A stretch of 64,000 nt of DNA from Candidatus Tokpelaia hoelldoblerii (GCA_002005325.1 CP017315.1:1178001-1242000), one strand, 5' to 3'. Counted from the first letter of the stretch, positions 25,570 to 35,172 are shown. Program-made: numbers and translations. Notes: generated by a model not told the origin, from the sequence alone.

Positions 25570-27399
25570 TTATGCTTTCGGTTTGCGGACAAACAGCGCC
25601 TTGAGATTATCAAACAGTTCGATTTTCGCGCCCTGGCTTTTCATGATAATCGACTGCTGAATGATGGAAAGCGTGTTGTTCCATGCCCAGTAAATGACAA
25701 GACCCGCGGGAAATGCCGCCATCATCCAGGTAAAGACCACCGGCATCCAGGTGAAAATCATCGCCTGTGTCGGATCCGGCGGGGTCGGGTTCATGCGCAT
25801 TTGCAGGAACATGGTGATACCCATGATCACCGGCCATGCGCCAATGGCCAGAAAACTCGGCACATCAAAGGGAAGCAACCCGAACAGATTGAACATTGAT
25901 GTCGGGTCCGGCGCGGTCAAATCATGAATCCAGCCAAAGAACGGCTCATGGCGCATATCAATAGTGATATAAAGCACCTTATAGAGAGCAAAGAAAATCG
26001 GAAACTGCACCAGCAGTGGCCAGCAGCCGGCAAGCGGATTGATTTTCTCACGCTTGTACAGCTCCATAATCGCCTGTTGCTGCCTGGTTTTGTCATCGGC
26101 ATATTTTTCGCGGATTTCCATCATCGCCGGCTGCACGGTTTTCATCCGCGCCATGGATTTATACGACTTGTTGGCCAGCGGAAACAGGAACACTTTCAAA
26201 ATCACCGTAACCAGCAGAATGGCCACACCGAAATTGCCGACCATCTTGAACAGCCAGTCAATCAGCACAAACATCGGCTTGGCGATAAAGCCGAGCCGTC
26301 CCCAGTCAATCAAAAAACCGAAATGGCGGATACCAAGCCTGCTTTCATAGCCATCCAGCACATCCACCTGTTTGGCACCGGCAAACACACGGCTGGTAAA
26401 GGTCTGCTGCATGCCCGGCTGGACATAAACAGCCTCAGCGCGCAACTCTGACTGGTAACGGGGATTGACCCTGTCGCTAAAGGAGAATTGGGCACTGAAT
26501 CTGGTGTTCTGTGCCGGAATAACCGCAACAGCCCAATATTTGTCGGTAATGCCAACCCAGCCGCCGCCGGTTACATCCTCAAAAGGCACACGTCTGTCCT
26601 TGCCTTTTGCATCGGCAAGCTTGCTGTAGGATTCGGTTTCCATCCCCCTGTCACCCATGGAACCGATAAAACCTTCATGCAGGACAGCGCTGCTGCTTGC
26701 CTCCTTGGGTGGGGAAAAACGATAAACCAGCCCCCGTGTCCCGAGCAATATGCGCGCCCCGGTTTTGTTTTCAACCGAATCCTCAAGGGTGAACATATAT
26801 TTGTCATCAACGGAAATGGTGCGGTGGAATACAACACCCGCGCCATTGTCAAACACAAGCCGCACCGGGTTCTGCGGTGTCAGGGTACGGTTTGCCCCTT
26901 CCACCTGCCACAATGTATTGCTGTCCGGCACACGCAGGCCGTTTGTCACGCCGACAAACCCGACTTCGGCGATATAACCTTCCCTGAAACGATCAGGATT
27001 GAGCAATTCAATATTGGGCGAATCCCCGGCAACCGTCACCCGGTAATTTTTCAACGACAAATCATCAAACCGCGCGCCGGCCAGGTTGATCGAGCCTTTG
27101 AGTTCCGGCGTATCGACAGCGATACGGGCATTTCCGGCCAGCACTTCATTCCGGCCCTGTCCGGTCATCTCAATCGCCGGTTTTTCCTGCACATCAGAAA
27201 CGTTTCCCGCCGAAGCGGCAGGAATCTGCCCCATACCGCCAGCCGCCGGATTCTGCTGATTCGCCTCCATCTGCCGGGCGATTTCCGCTTCCTGCCTTGC
27301 ATCCTGATTTTGCGGCGCGGCAACAAAAAAATAGTTCCAGCCCAGCAAAACCAGCATGGACAAGACAATGGCAATAAAAAAATTACGGTTATATTCCAT
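25570..27399 (-). CDS. yidC: Membrane protein insertase YidC
   Basis: Inserts and folds inner-membrane proteins alone or with SecYEG. The 609 residues show the Gram-negative layout: an N-terminal membrane helix (about 7-25), a Gln/Ala-rich linker, a large periplasmic beta domain (about 70-340) and the conserved helices of the 60KD_IMP domain. The latter include KSYKSMARMK, INPLAGCWPLLVQFPIFFALYKVL and a final segment near TWMMAAFPAGLVIYWAWNN. It belongs to the rpmH-rnpA-yidC-engB group, with a 102-base gap after rnpA. Confidence 0.96.
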   Translation of the reverse strand: MEYNRNFFIAIVLSMLVLLGWNYFFVAAPQNQDARQEAEIARQMEANQQNPAAGGMGQIPAASAGNVSDVQEKPAIEMTGQGRNEVLAGNARIAVDTPELKGSINLAGARFDDLSLKNYRVTVAGDSPNIELLNPDRFREGYIAEVGFVGVTNGLRVPDSNTLWQVEGANRTLTPQNPVRLVFDNGAGVVFHRTISVDDKYMFTLEDSVENKTGARILLGTRGLVYRFSPPKEASSSAVLHEGFIGSMGDRGMETESYSKLADAKGKDRRVPFEDVTGGGWVGITDKYWAVAVIPAQNTRFSAQFSFSDRVNPRYQSELRAEAVYVQPGMQQTFTSRVFAGAKQVDVLDGYESRLGIRHFGFLIDWGRLGFIAKPMFVLIDWLFKMVGNFGVAILLVTVILKVFLFPLANKSYKSMARMKTVQPAMMEIREKYADDKTRQQQAIMELYKREKINPLAGCWPLLVQFPIFFALYKVLYITIDMRHEPFFGWIHDLTAPDPTSMFNLFGLLPFDVPSFLAIGAWPVIMGITMFLQMRMNPTPPDPTQAMIFTWMPVVFTWMMAAFPAGLVIYWAWNNTLSIIQQSIIMKSQGAKIELFDNLKALFVRKPKA

Positions 27400-27501
27400 C
27401 AGCGAAAATCCGTTTCAGACTGTCGTTTTATTTTTTAACTGCAAAACCTGACTCTTGATTTTCATGTTACAAGCTTCCAAAAACAAGTGTACAAGTCTGC
27501 A

Positions 27502-27846
27502 TCATTTCTTCCGGCCCCTGAGGCGTGAGCGCAATTCACCGACCAGTCGGTCGAACGGCGCATCAAGACTTTCCGGCCGCGCGACTATGACATAATCTGT
27601 CCCCGCCGCCAAGTCATCAGCAGCAGCCGTGCGCACTGCTTCCCGCAGGCGGCGCTTTATCCGGTTGCGCCTGACAGCATTGCCGTTTTTGCGCGTCACC
27701 GTAAAGCCTACCCGCGCCCGGCTCTCATCACCATCAGTGCGTTTTTTCACTTCAAGCAAAAACAGGGGGCCACGGCGCTTTTCTCCCGCACGGACAGCCA
27801 AAAACTCCGCTCTCTTGCGAAGGCGGAGTGGTCTTTGCATCTTCAT
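27502..27846 (-). CDS. rnpA: Ribonuclease P protein component
   Basis: Small basic protein that helps RNase P RNA cleave tRNA leaders. The signature RVGFTVTRKNGNAVRRNRIK is present, followed by RRLREAVR. Translation from ATG 27846 (MKMQRPLRLRKRAEF) gives 114 residues, the normal size. The open frame continues to 27972 but that part lies on top of rpmH and is not used. It begins 37 bases after rpmH. Confidence 0.93.
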   Translation of the reverse strand: MKMQRPLRLRKRAEFLAVRAGEKRRGPLFLLEVKKRTDGDESRARVGFTVTRKNGNAVRRNRIKRRLREAVRTAAADDLAAGTDYVIVARPESLDAPFDRLVGELRSRLRGRKK

Positions 27847-27883
27847 GGGAAAACAGCGCTTCTGCCGCTTGAGCCTCAAAGGC

Positions 27884-28018
27884 TCAGGCAGAAAGACGCT
27901 TGCGGCCACGGGCGCGCCGTGCTGCGATAACCTTGCGGCCACCGGTGGTTGCCATACGTGCGCGAAAGCCATGCCGGCGCTTGCGAACGAGCTTGGAGGG
28001 TTGGTAAGTACGTTTCAT
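27884..28018 (-). CDS. rpmH: 50S ribosomal protein L34
   Basis: A 44-residue basic ribosomal protein. It starts MKRTYQPSKLVRKRRHGF and ends ARRARGRKRLSA, matching L34 along its length. ATG is at 28016-28018 and TGA at 27884-27886. It leads the rpmH-rnpA-yidC-engB cluster behind a strong promoter. Confidence 0.97.
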   Translation of the reverse strand: MKRTYQPSKLVRKRRHGFRARMATTGGRKVIAARRARGRKRLSA

Positions 28019-28117
28019 TTATTTAACACCGCGGCGTGCGGCCCTTCTTGGTTCTTGCCGGAAAAATTCCACCTGTGAACATCTGCCCCTTTAAAGTTAA
28101 AGTGGCGATCTGCGGCG

Positions 28118-28146
28118 CTTATACGGTGTCTCACAGAAAAAGTCAA
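28118..28146 (-). promoter_or_regulatory. rpmH promoter
   Basis: TTGACT (28141-28146), exactly 17 bases, then TATAAG (28118-28123) on the minus strand, about 100 bases before rpmH. The rest of the gap 28019-28360 holds only a TATAAT (28314-28319) that may serve the esterase gene. Confidence 0.75.
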
Positions 28147-28360
28147 TTTCAGACCGGCAGAAAAATACATTCTGCCCCATTTTGACACGCAACCGCAGAT
28201 TTTATCACCAAGCGGAACGGATTTCTCCGCTTGTGATTATACATAACAAGCTTGATCGCGGCATTATCGATAGAATCGTGATGTGCCAATATCGAAAAGA
28301 GTTTATAATTTGCACCGGATATTCAGGCTTCATAAACTTCTGTCTGGCAAATTTAAAGAT

Positions 28361-29167
28361 ATGCGACACAATCGGGCAACACTATCATTTCTGCTTTTTC
28401 AGGCGGCATTCAGCTGTGCTTTCGCGCAAACGGCAGCGCCGGATGCTGTGCCGCCGCATCCCGCTCACAGGGTTGACATCATGGATAAAACGGATTCTTC
28501 CCGGACGGATATTGTCCGCCACAACCGTTTTCGCTATCAGATTGACAATCCTGCCGAGCCTGACGGCACGATTGTTATTCTGCTGCACGGTTCCGGCGGC
28601 AATGAAACCACACTGCTGCCTTTTGCCCGTCCTGTATGGCCCCATTCGGTGCTGATCGGTATCCGTGGCCGTCTTGTGCAGGCCGGTGAAACACGCTGGT
28701 ACCGCAAAATCACCCCGACCCTGTTTGACCAGAGCGATATCGCCCATGAAAGCCAGGCCTTTTTTGCCTTTCTCAATGCCCTTGCCGATGAACAGGGCTA
28801 TGACCTTTCGCGCGCAACCTTTGTCGGCTATTCCAATGGCGCAAATCTGCTTGCCGTTGTCATGATGCAGCACCCCGATCTGGTGCGCCGGGCCATTTTA
28901 ATGCGTTCCATGCCGGTGCTTAACCGGATGCCGGCAGGCAACCTGCACGGAATCAAGGTTCTGACCATTTCCGGCAAACGGGACACGCTCTATTCCCCTT
29001 ACGCACAGGAGCTCTCTTCGCTTTTGCAGGAGCGCGGCGCAACAATCGAAAGCCATATGACGGACGGCAATCATCTGACCGGTGATGAAGACCAGACGAT
29101 CATCAGACGCTGGCTTGCCGCGCAAAACCCGGATAAATTCACCTCTGTCCGTAAGAAACAGCGATAA
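28361..29167 (+). CDS. Secreted alpha/beta hydrolase (phospholipase/carboxylesterase type)
   Basis: Exported serine hydrolase of the alpha/beta fold. The signal peptide runs from MRHNRATLSF to about CAFAQ. VILLHGSGGNE forms the oxyanion strand. The triad is Ser in GYSNG, Asp in GKRDTLY and His in DGNHLTG, the carboxylesterase/phospholipase pattern. ATG 28361 (268 residues) is preferred because the signal peptide begins there and TATAAT at 28314-28319 would start transcription between it and a GTG at 28283. The substrate is unknown. Confidence 0.82.
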   Translation: MRHNRATLSFLLFQAAFSCAFAQTAAPDAVPPHPAHRVDIMDKTDSSRTDIVRHNRFRYQIDNPAEPDGTIVILLHGSGGNETTLLPFARPVWPHSVLIGIRGRLVQAGETRWYRKITPTLFDQSDIAHESQAFFAFLNALADEQGYDLSRATFVGYSNGANLLAVVMMQHPDLVRRAILMRSMPVLNRMPAGNLHGIKVLTISGKRDTLYSPYAQELSSLLQERGATIESHMTDGNHLTGDEDQTIIRRWLAAQNPDKFTSVRKKQR

Positions 29168-29304
29168 ATAACCGGCAGAATGAAAAACCGGTTGCCTTTA
29201 AATCCATAAAACAGCTAAATTGGCGCAGTAACGCAGGTGCCGGTTCATTTCTGACAGCAATCTGCGCATTTGGAAAAGACTGCAACAAAAACAAGGACGG
29301 CCTC

Positions 29305-30435
29305 ATGGCAACCGTCACCCGCACTGATATTCTTGACCGTTTAAGACAAGTCAAAGGCCCCGGCCGGACAAGCGATATTGTCACTCTCGGCCTGGTCTCG
29401 GATATCTTTATTGCCGATAACAAGGTGTTTTTCTCCATCACCGTGCCGGCTGAGCGCGCTACGGCGCTTGAGCCAATGCGGCAGGCGGCGGAAAAGGCGG
29501 TGCTGGCGCTTGAAGGCGTCAAAACCGTCACCGCAACCCTGACAGCGGAAAAACAGCCCGGCGCGCCAAATCCGCCGCTGCGCACAATCAAGCCCTCGCC
29601 CGGCCATCATGCCCCGCAGCACGCACCGCACAAGCGCAAAAACATCGCCCCGCGCACCCCGGTTGACGGGGTGAAGCACATTATCGCCATTGCTTCCGGC
29701 AAAGGCGGCGTCGGCAAATCGACGACAGCCATCAATCTTGCCCTTGCCCTGCAGGCACAGGGCTTGAGTGTCGGTGTGCTGGACGCCGATGTCTACGGCC
29801 CTTCCCTGCCGCGTCTTGCCGGCATTCACACCAGACCGCAAGCTGTTGATAAAAAATTCAAGCCCGTTGAGCAATACGGCCTCAAATTAATGTCGATGGG
29901 ATTTCTGGTTGATGAAGAAACACCCTTTGTCTGGCGCGGCCCCATGGTGATGACGGCGGTGACGCAATTGCTGCGTGATATTTTATGGGCGCCTCTGGAT
30001 ATCCTGGTCATTGATATGCCGCCGGGCACCGGAGACGCACAATTGACCCTTGCCCAGCAAGTGCCGCTTTCAGGCAGCGTTATTGTTTCCACCCCGCAGG
30101 ACCTGGCGCTGATTGACGCCCGCAAGGGCATGGAGATGTTTGCCAGGGTTGATGTGCCGGTTTTGGGCATTATTGAGAATATGAGCTACTTTATCGCGCC
30201 CGACACCGGCAAACGCTATGATATTTTCGGCCATGGCGGCGCAAGGCTTGAGGCGGAAAAGCGCAATGTACCCTTTCTGGGCGAAATACCGCTTGCCCCG
30301 CAGATCCGCGCCGCATCCGATGACGGCAAGCCGGTTTTTCTGCTGGCGCCGGATGGTGAATACGCTGCCCGCTACCGTGACATTGCCCGCCGGATCTGCG
30401 ACAAACTTGGCCTGCGCCCCATTCCCAAAACCTGA
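29305..30435 (+). CDS. mrp: Mrp/ApbC-type iron-sulfur carrier P-loop ATPase
   Basis: Cytosolic ATPase that binds and delivers Fe-S clusters. An N-terminal MIP18-like domain (about 1-95), a His/Pro-rich linker, then the deviant Walker A GKGGVGKST (about 133) and the MinD-like core with VLDADVYGPS, WRGPMV and DMPPGTGD. The C-terminal CXXC of many Mrp proteins is absent: SYFIAPDTGKRYDIFG stands in its place, a form common in alphaproteobacteria. 376 residues. Confidence 0.93.
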   Translation: MATVTRTDILDRLRQVKGPGRTSDIVTLGLVSDIFIADNKVFFSITVPAERATALEPMRQAAEKAVLALEGVKTVTATLTAEKQPGAPNPPLRTIKPSPGHHAPQHAPHKRKNIAPRTPVDGVKHIIAIASGKGGVGKSTTAINLALALQAQGLSVGVLDADVYGPSLPRLAGIHTRPQAVDKKFKPVEQYGLKLMSMGFLVDEETPFVWRGPMVMTAVTQLLRDILWAPLDILVIDMPPGTGDAQLTLAQQVPLSGSVIVSTPQDLALIDARKGMEMFARVDVPVLGIIENMSYFIAPDTGKRYDIFGHGGARLEAEKRNVPFLGEIPLAPQIRAASDDGKPVFLLAPDGEYAARYRDIARRICDKLGLRPIPKT

Positions 30436-30483
30436 TTGCGCCATATCATAATGGCATTGGATTTTCATGAACGGATGGCCCCC

Positions 30484-30687
30484 ATGGCGTTTGAAGACAT
30501 CAAGGCAGAAATCGCACTGTTGTTTGAGGCAATGAACAACAAGCCCGAAGATGCCCATCAACTTGAAACCATGCTGCGCGAGAAGCTGAACACATTGAAA
30601 GCCGAAGGCATGCCTCTGCCCGATGATCTCGTCCGGCTGGAAAAACAGCTTGACAAAACTTTCACCCCGCGCAAGAAAAAGCGATAA
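30484..30687 (+). CDS. Small conserved-looking protein of unknown function after mrp
   Basis: A 67-residue, mostly helical, charged protein starting MAFEDIKAEIALLFEAM and ending with a Lys/Arg cluster. I do not recognise a family. In-frame ATGs at 30451 and 30475 and a TTG at 30436 next to the mrp stop are alternative starts. ATG 30484 has GGA about 9 bases upstream. The position suggests co-transcription with mrp. Confidence 0.6.
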   Translation: MAFEDIKAEIALLFEAMNNKPEDAHQLETMLREKLNTLKAEGMPLPDDLVRLEKQLDKTFTPRKKKR

Positions 30688-30732
30688 CCTTTTGTTTTTC
30701 ATGATATTTGTCCTGCACAAGGATTTTTCTTT

Positions 30733-31320
30733 ATGTCAATCAGAATACGCCATGGCTTTTTATCCGTTATTCTCGGCCTGCACATGACAGCACTGGCCGG
30801 CTGCACAACCGCAGGCAAAGACAACACATCTCCCCTTGCCCGGCCTGTGCCGCAGGCCAGCCAGAGGGCAGGCATAAAACCCGTGGCTTATACGGACATG
30901 ACGACAACAGCCAGTACACAGTCCGGCAATCTCTATGCCCTGCCGCTGGCAAATGAAAACACGCTGCAGCTCATATCACACTACGCGCAAACCTATGCCA
31001 TACCGGAACAGCTTGTCCGCCGCGTGGTCTCGCGCGAAAGCAAGGGCAACCCGGCAGCGCGCAACGGCCCTTACTGGGGTTTGATGCAGATTTCCTATCC
31101 GACAGCACAAACCATGGGCTATAAGGGCAGGCCTGAAGGCCTGCTGGATGCCGGAACCAATCTGCGCTATGCGGTCAAATATCTGGCTGGTGCCTATCTG
31201 GTTGCCGATGGTGATGAAAGGCAATCGGTCAACCTTTACGCCCGTGGCTATTATTATGACGCCAAGCGCAAGGGGCTGCTGGAAGTGACAGGCCTGCGGC
31301 CGGCCCGGCAAGGGCAATAA
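30733..31320 (+). CDS. Lytic transglycosylase SLT-domain lipoprotein
   Basis: Envelope lipoprotein that should cleave peptidoglycan. The signal peptide ends in a lipobox (ALAGC, Cys near residue 23). After a linker of about 60 residues comes a lysozyme-like SLT domain with catalytic Glu in SRESKGNP, then YWGLMQISYPTAQTMGY and the N-terminal LRYAVKYLAGAY helix. 195 residues. It stands alone, so its role in growth, division or secretion is not shown. Confidence 0.88.
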   Translation: MSIRIRHGFLSVILGLHMTALAGCTTAGKDNTSPLARPVPQASQRAGIKPVAYTDMTTTASTQSGNLYALPLANENTLQLISHYAQTYAIPEQLVRRVVSRESKGNPAARNGPYWGLMQISYPTAQTMGYKGRPEGLLDAGTNLRYAVKYLAGAYLVADGDERQSVNLYARGYYYDAKRKGLLEVTGLRPARQGQ

Positions 31321-31428
31321 TTCTGCCCCGCTGTCACCATAAAATGCCGGATAGTGTTTTGCCCGCTCTTTTCATTGCCGCCGGAATATGGCAAACCATA
31401 GCTTGAAAAAAGTTCAAGGAGTGTATTC

Positions 31429-32139
31429 ATGCAGCAAGCCATGCGTGAGCGGTTGATTGTCGGCCTGGACGTACCGGACCTGCGGCAGGCCAAAACCATT
31501 GTCGCAACCTTGGGTGATACAGTCAGCTTTTATAAAATCGGCTACCAGCTGGTTTTTGCCGGCGGGCTGGATTTTGCCAAAGAGCTGGTCAGCGCCGGCA
31601 AACGCGTCTTTCTGGATATGAAACTGCTCGACATCGACAACACAGTGGCCAGCGCTGTTGAAAATATCCTGAAAACCGGTGTTTCCATGCTGACACTCCA
31701 TGCCTACCCCAAAGCCATGCGCGCTGCGGTGGAAGCCGCCAGGGGCAGTGATTTATGCCTGCTGGGTGTGACAGTGCTCACCTCGATGGATGAGGCGGAC
31801 CTGCAGGAGGCGGGTTACCACGATGCACCGGAAGCGCTGGTGCTCAAGCGGGCAGCACAGGCACGCGCTGCCGGCATGGGCGGCATTGTCGCCTCGGCAG
31901 CTGAAGCACGCGCGCTGCGCGCCATTATCGGCGATGATATGGCGCTTGTCACCCCGGGCATCCGCCCCGCCGGCAGCGACAAGGGCGATCAGAAACGGGT
32001 GATGACACCGGCAGACGCAATCCGCGCCGGCGCCAGCCACCTGGTTGTTGCCCGCCCCATTATCAAGGCGGAAAATCCGGTTGCCGCAGCGCAATCTATC
32101 CTTTACAATATGCAGTCAGCAGGTCAGGCGCTTGAATAA
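31429..32139 (+). CDS. pyrF: Orotidine 5'-phosphate decarboxylase
   Basis: Last step of UMP synthesis: decarboxylates OMP. The barrel starts with IVGLDVPDL, and the catalytic Asp-Lys-Asp array lies in FLDMKLLDIDNT. VTPGIRP (phosphate loop) and a C-terminal VVARPI follow. The 236 residues are complete. A good AAGGAG lies upstream. Confidence 0.96.
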   Translation: MQQAMRERLIVGLDVPDLRQAKTIVATLGDTVSFYKIGYQLVFAGGLDFAKELVSAGKRVFLDMKLLDIDNTVASAVENILKTGVSMLTLHAYPKAMRAAVEAARGSDLCLLGVTVLTSMDEADLQEAGYHDAPEALVLKRAAQARAAGMGGIVASAAEARALRAIIGDDMALVTPGIRPAGSDKGDQKRVMTPADAIRAGASHLVVARPIIKAENPVAAAQSILYNMQSAGQALE

Positions 32140-32156
32140 TTAAAATGGAGGGAAAC

Positions 32157-33650
32157 ATGGCTACAGACCGTATTCGGAATAAAGCCTTGCACAGCAAGAT
32201 TGTTTCTGCCGGGCAGGCTGCCAGTCTTGTCAGAGACGGTATGGTTGTCGGCATGAGCGGCTTCACCCGCGCCGGTGATGTCAAGGCGGTGCCGGCTGCC
32301 ATGGCCGAACGCGCCAGAACAGACCCGTTCAAAATCACCCTGATTACCGGCGCCTCCCTTGGCCATGATATGGACCAGAAACTGGTTGAGGCCGGTGTCA
32401 CGGCACGCCGTATGCCCTTTCAGGTTGACACGACCTTACGCAAGGCGATCAATGCCGGCGAGGTTAAATTTATCGACCAGCATCTTTCTGAAACGGTGGA
32501 ACAATTGCGCGCCCGTCAACTGCCGCCGGTTGACTGCGCCATTTCCGAAGCCATTGCGATTCGGGAAGACGGCGGCATTGTGCCGACAACATCTGTCGGC
32601 AACAATACGACCCTTGCCCTGCAGGCCAAACAGGTGATTGTTGAAATCAATACGTCCGTCAGCCTGGCGCTTGAAGGACTGCATGATATCTATACCCCGG
32701 GCGATCGCCCCAACCGCGGCCCCATTCCGGTGATTGCGCCCGACAACCGTATCGGCCTGCCCTATATTCCGGTCTCACCCGATAAAATTGCCGCGATTGT
32801 TTTCAATGACCTGCCGGACAGCCCGTCCAACAACCTGCCGGCCGATGAGGAGACAGCCGCAATCGCCGAACACCTTATCGACTTTTTCAAGGCGGAAGTA
32901 AAAGCCGGCCGCATGCCGCACACGCTCAATCCGATACAGGTCGGTATCGGCACGATTGCCAATGCTGTCGTCAGCGGCCTGAAAAACAGCCCGTTTGAAC
33001 ATATGGTGATGTATAGCGAAGTGTTGCAGGATTCGACCTTTGAACTGTTTGACGCCGGCAAGATGGATTTTGCCTCCTGCTGTTCCATCACTCTGGGCAA
33101 GGAATGCGGCGAGCGGGTGTGGAGCAATTTTGAGCGCTACAAGGACAAGCTTGTCATGCGCCCGCAGGAGATCAGCAATCATCCGGAAATTATCCGCCGT
33201 CTCGGCATTGTCACCATCAACACGGCGCTGGAATTTGATATTTACGGCAATGTCAATTCCACCCACGTCAATGGCACCCATATGATGAATGGTATCGGCG
33301 GTTCGGGCGATTTCACCCGCAACGCCTACATGTCGGTCTTTGTCACCAAATCCATCGCCAAAGGCGGGGCGATTTCTTCTGTTGTGCCGATGGTGCCGCA
33401 TGTTGACCATAATGAACATGATGTGGATATTCTGGTAACAGATATCGGCCTTGCTGATCTGCGCAGCCTTGCACCCCGCGAGCGCGCACCGGTTATCATC
33501 AAAAACTGTGTGCATCCCGACTTCCGCGACCAGTTGACGGATTACTTCGAGCGGGCCTGCCAAACACGCGGCGGCCAGACGCCCCATATCCTTGAGGAGG
33601 CCTTTTCATGGCATGCCAAGGCAATCAAAGACGGCACGATGCATCTTTGA
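32157..33650 (+). CDS. Acetyl-CoA hydrolase/succinyl-CoA:acetate CoA-transferase family protein
   Basis: Class I CoA-transferase. Members of this branch move CoA between succinyl-CoA and acetate, or hydrolyse acetyl-CoA. The catalytic Glu region MYSEVLQDS (about residue 290), the oxyanion/CoA loop NGIGGSGDF (about 380) and GIGTIANAVVSGL match succinyl-CoA:acetate transferases such as AarC. ATG 32157 (497 residues) follows GGAGGG by 5 bases. The upstream ATG 32145 overlaps that Shine-Dalgarno. It lies 17 bases after pyrF. Exact acyl specificity cannot be told. Confidence 0.9.
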   Translation: MATDRIRNKALHSKIVSAGQAASLVRDGMVVGMSGFTRAGDVKAVPAAMAERARTDPFKITLITGASLGHDMDQKLVEAGVTARRMPFQVDTTLRKAINAGEVKFIDQHLSETVEQLRARQLPPVDCAISEAIAIREDGGIVPTTSVGNNTTLALQAKQVIVEINTSVSLALEGLHDIYTPGDRPNRGPIPVIAPDNRIGLPYIPVSPDKIAAIVFNDLPDSPSNNLPADEETAAIAEHLIDFFKAEVKAGRMPHTLNPIQVGIGTIANAVVSGLKNSPFEHMVMYSEVLQDSTFELFDAGKMDFASCCSITLGKECGERVWSNFERYKDKLVMRPQEISNHPEIIRRLGIVTINTALEFDIYGNVNSTHVNGTHMMNGIGGSGDFTRNAYMSVFVTKSIAKGGAISSVVPMVPHVDHNEHDVDILVTDIGLADLRSLAPRERAPVIIKNCVHPDFRDQLTDYFERACQTRGGQTPHILEEAFSWHAKAIKDGTMHL

Positions 33651-33651
33651 T

Positions 33652-34539
33652 ATGACAGAAAATCGCTATATTGTCGGCGAAAACAGCATGATCGCCCCCA
33701 AGGCAGAGCCCGCTCTCTATCTGGTGGCGACACCGATCGGCCATCTGGCGGATATCACATTGCGCGCGCTGGAAACACTGGCAGGTGTTGACCTGATTGC
33801 CTGTGAGGATACACGCGTCACCCGTATTCTACTGGCGCGTTACGCCATCCGCAAGAAAACTGTTTCCTATCATGAGCATAATGCCGCAGAAGCGGGGGCG
33901 AAACTCATTGACATATTAAGCGCGGGCAAAAGTGTTGCGCTGGTGTCAGACGCCGGCACACCGCTGATTTCCGATCCCGGCTTCAGGCTGGTGGAACAGG
34001 CGCACGCGGCCAATATCCGCGTTGTGCCTATCCCCGGCGCAGCGGCGGTGATTACCGCCCTTGTCGCCAGCGGCCTGCCGACAGACCAGTTTTTCTTTGG
34101 CGGGTTTTTACCGGCAAAATCAACAGCGCGCCGGAAAAAGCTGGAAGGGTTGAAAACCCTTGATGCCTCGCTGGTTTTTTACGAATCGCCATACCGGGTG
34201 GTGGAAACACTGGCAGATATGACAGAAATTTTCGGTTCTGAGCGGCAGGCTTCCCTGTGCCGTGAGCTGACCAAAACCTTTGAAACCATCCACTCTGCCA
34301 CATTAGCCGAACTCAGCGCCTTCTACCGGGATGAAAACCGTCCGCGCGGTGAGATTGTTCTGGTGATCGCCCCGTCCGATCAGGAAACGGCGACCTTCAG
34401 CGCAAGCGAGATCAACCATATGCTGCTTGACCTTGCCCAAACCATGCCCGCCGCCAAAGCAGCGGCGGAAGCGGCGCATCTGACGGGGCAAAAGAAGCAG
34501 GAACTTTATGCCCGCCTGCTGTCACTGAAAGAAAAATAA
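33652..34539 (+). CDS. rsmI: 16S rRNA (cytidine1402-2'-O)-methyltransferase
   Basis: Methylates the ribose of C1402 in the ribosomal decoding centre. The tetrapyrrole-methylase fold is recognised by LYLVATPIGHLADIT, ACEDTRVT, SDAGTPLISDPG and FYESPYRV. ATG 33652 (295 residues) sits one base after the CoA-transferase stop. It is followed by yraN one base later, the normal rsmI-yraN pair. Confidence 0.95.
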   Translation: MTENRYIVGENSMIAPKAEPALYLVATPIGHLADITLRALETLAGVDLIACEDTRVTRILLARYAIRKKTVSYHEHNAAEAGAKLIDILSAGKSVALVSDAGTPLISDPGFRLVEQAHAANIRVVPIPGAAAVITALVASGLPTDQFFFGGFLPAKSTARRKKLEGLKTLDASLVFYESPYRVVETLADMTEIFGSERQASLCRELTKTFETIHSATLAELSAFYRDENRPRGEIVLVIAPSDQETATFSASEINHMLLDLAQTMPAAKAAAEAAHLTGQKKQELYARLLSLKEK

Positions 34540-34540
34540 G

Positions 34541-34912
34541 ATGGCGAAGGCGGGGGCAATTAAATTCAAGGCATGGAAACGCGGCCTTAACGCTGAAATG
34601 ATTGCCGCCTGCTGGCTGCGCCTTAAAGGCTATCGCATTGTTACGCGGCGGCTGCGAACCCCTATGGGCGAAATTGACCTTATCTGCCGGCGGGGCAACC
34701 TTGTGCTGGTGGTTGAAGTCAAAGCCCGCCAAACCCTGCAAAGCGCGATGGAAGCGGTCTCCATCAACCAGCAGAAACGAATTGAGGCAGCGGCGGATTG
34801 CTGGCTTTCCCGCCAGCCGGATTATGCCAGACTTAGCCTGCGCTTTGATCTGGTTGCTGTCCGCCCATGGCGGTTACCCGTCCATGTACCGGCGTTTTTC
34901 ACTGCTGGATAA
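34541..34912 (+). CDS. UPF0102 (YraN) family nuclease-like protein
   Basis: A 123-residue protein of the YraN family, with the endonuclease-like fold and unknown substrate. Core residues are in GYRIVTRRLRTPMGEIDLI and VLVVEVKAR, where Glu, Asp, Glu and Lys form the restriction-enzyme-like site. It follows rsmI by one base. In related Rhizobiales gshB often comes next, but here an AT-rich insert starts. Confidence 0.9.
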   Translation: MAKAGAIKFKAWKRGLNAEMIAACWLRLKGYRIVTRRLRTPMGEIDLICRRGNLVLVVEVKARQTLQSAMEAVSINQQKRIEAAADCWLSRQPDYARLSLRFDLVAVRPWRLPVHVPAFFTAG

Positions 34913-34972
34913 CTGCATCGATGGACAATTGCATAAGTGCTGGAAATAAGCATTCTACATCTTTACAAATCA

Positions 34973-35011
34973 GTAACAAATTGTTACCAAAATCGTTAAC
35001 AATATTGTTAC
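34973..35011. promoter_or_regulatory. Paired operator-like palindromes upstream of the Panacea gene
   Basis: GTAACAAATTGTTAC (34973-34987) is a 15-base palindrome. TAACAATATTGTTA (34997-35010) is a 14-base one within GTTAAC...GTTAC. They share the half-site GTAACAA and have centres about 23 bases apart. They lie 160-200 bases before the gene at 35173 and suggest binding of a dimeric regulator. The rest of 34913-35172 shows no gene. Confidence 0.5.
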
Positions 35012-35172
35012 CGATTGTTTTTTGCGATAGATTGCTACAAAAGAACATAGCATTCTAAAAATGGGGATAAAGGGCATGGATGATGATCGACAATACACCT
35101 CCTTACTATAGCAAATAGATTGATTGCTCCTGTTACGGGTGTGGTGGCAGAAACACAGTGAAGGGGAATGAA

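Noticed and set aside
27847..27972. N-terminal extension of RnpA
   Set aside because: It would overlap rpmH in another frame. The family start at 27846 gives the normal size.
29169..29192. AACCGG...CCGGTT hairpin after the esterase gene
   Set aside because: Short stem and no T run. Not convincing as a terminator.
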